Shown here in pieces: positions 40,110 through 41,114 of a stretch of DNA of 41,114 bases. The position numbers and the translations under genes are program-made. How positions within the stretch are numbered: position 1 is the first letter of the stretch; every line of letters begins with the position of its first letter. The DNA is from Perkinsus olseni (lineage: Eukaryota > Perkinsozoa > Perkinsida > Perkinsidae), in NCBI GenBank assembly GCA_013115135.1, contig JABANP010000472.1:1-41114 (forward strand). Reading direction: 5' to 3'. The notes under the pieces were generated by a model. It worked only from the letters and a program-made list of their open reading frames with translations. It was not told the DNA's origin and did no database searches.

Positions 40110-41114
40110 GAACGGTATGAGAGCAAATACGTTAACTGAAATGAGCCCGATTACATCTACGTATCGAAACGCCGCCTGCCAACCCCTGGTAGTGTTACCC
40201 ACTACGAACACTGCGAGATCCATGACAAAGGAAATAACCGGTACAGAAAAGGCGGCAGTAAAAAGGGGGCAGGACTCCACGCGCTTACTGGGCTATCGAC
40301 CACGCCTTAGAGGCACTCCCATCGCGGTAGGCCGCCGTTTCATAAACCATCTGCCGTCAGGAGAACTTTCTCCTCTCTCCATGGTATGCGGCTGCTGAGT
40401 ATACCTCTTCATAAATTCACCCCACGCACCAGAATCGAGCCTGTATGAGAATTCAGAGAACGGCTTAGGGAATGAAACGGTTCAAAAGAACGCAAATGCG
40501 CCCCTGTTGAGGACGGCGGTCCTTTTTTCGGCAGAGCCAGCAGGAACTCGGAAACTTCGAGTAATCGGAGCCCGACTATATTACAGTATTCAAAAAATCA
40601 AAACCGCGTCGAGAAAAACGAGTTGAGAATGCGTTAGGCGAGGGAAGAATTCGATACTTATTCTGGATAACTTATTCTTATTCCAACCGATTCCGCCGAG
40701 GAGCCCCTACGAGCAAGAGTATTTCACACCAAGGGAGGTTGGTTTGGGACAACTGACATTAGGCGGGACAACTTTCGGGAGAATCAGAGCCCGAGTTCGA
40801 ATCCCATCCCGCATGAGTAATTTCCTTGCAGACAATGAGGCTCGTTTAGTCGTTGCGAGTTTCGACCGACCTTATCTTCGCATCTGTGGTGCGGTGGACG
40901 AGCAGCCAGATGGTATCCCTCTGCACACAACCCGCTGAGGACCGATCCTCACACGCGTCATTTTCTGCTGGGGGACTTTTCTCGGCGGTTTTGAGGAGCT
41001 CCAAGGGTCTCCTAAGAATTCGGCCCAGCGTCGAATATCAAAGTCAGCATGTACGTGACGCCAACTCATCCTTAATCTCACCTTGAACCACCCTCGATTC
41101 ACCTTGTCACGGTG
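40110..41114. other. Upstream region of the nucleoporin gene and window edge
   Basis: No supported gene. A plus frame at 40744-40938 is open for 64 codons but begins with a non-ATG codon and resembles nothing. AT-richer sequence lies at 40570-40700, with CTTATTCT repeated (about 40656 and 40672). A GTTCGAATCCC near 40796 resembles a tRNA B-box, but no cloverleaf can be drawn. Confidence 0.35.

Noticed and set aside
40763..40812. tRNA-like element (GTTCGAATCCC and matching GCGGGA / TCCCGC ends)
   Set aside because: The B-box-like string is flanked by bases that do not form a T-stem, no A-box is present, and only about 50 nt lie between the possible acceptor ends.
1..41114. Dinoflagellate-type spliced-leader gene or relic leader sequences
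   Set aside because: I scanned gene upstream regions for the leader's TTTTGGCTCAAG core and saw no convincing copy; a computational search would be needed to be sure.
1..41114. CRISPR arrays, insertion sequences, phage or retroelement genes
   Set aside because: No regularly spaced repeats, transposase, integrase or reverse-transcriptase motifs were seen; the repeats present are gene-internal.

Overview
The window looks like nuclear DNA of a protist, most probably an alveolate and perhaps a perkinsid (Perkinsus-like). The grounds are densely packed genes with many short GT-AG introns (mostly 41-60 nt, read from conserved proteins), the standard code with all three stops in use, long same-strand gene runs, and eukaryotic families such as a class I histone deacetylase, DNA polymerase delta small subunit, ALG3, RING-H2 ligases and FG nucleoporins. 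The taxon is inference; no rRNA or tRNA gene was found.

Layout. Positions 1-9000 are mainly plus strand: the 3' end of an unrecognised gene at the left edge, an intronless FAD2-type fatty-acid desaturase (832-2106), a decayed desaturase fragment, a large multi-exon IQ/ankyrin/Sfi1-like gene (about 2445-7556), a secretory thioredoxin-fold-like membrane protein (7728-8618) and a small one-TM protein with a SIL1-like motif (8707-8988). From 24996 down to about 9460 nearly everything reads on the minus strand: an unrecognised protein, POLD2, a two-TM RING-H2 protein, a secreted protein, a membrane-anchored C69 peptidase, a two-TM basic protein, two genes sharing a small unrecognised Cys-containing domain, an unrecognised multi-exon gene, ALG3 and a small ORF. 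A plus-strand pair follows: HDAC (25696-27771, 12 exons reconstructed) and a PSI-like/TM/RING-H2 protein (27991-29016). The right third is minus strand: a GT25-like glycosyltransferase and three FG-nucleoporin units (30654-40109).

How the genes relate. The right end is a nuclear-pore locus. A Nup159/Nup214-like beta-propeller plus FG gene (40109-38031) is followed by an FG/acidic/coiled-coil unit (about 37733-32559), which may be the rest of the same gene, and 45 bp later by a short FG-only gene (32513-30654). The last two share a block of about 0.93 kb, including an intron, whose final 384 bp differ at only about 15 positions by eye. ALG3, the GT25-like enzyme, the thioredoxin-like protein, the C69 peptidase and the RING proteins all act in or enter the secretory/membrane system, but nothing suggests one pathway operon. 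Exon boundaries come from reading-frame continuity and family alignment from memory; where they are uncertain the entry says so.
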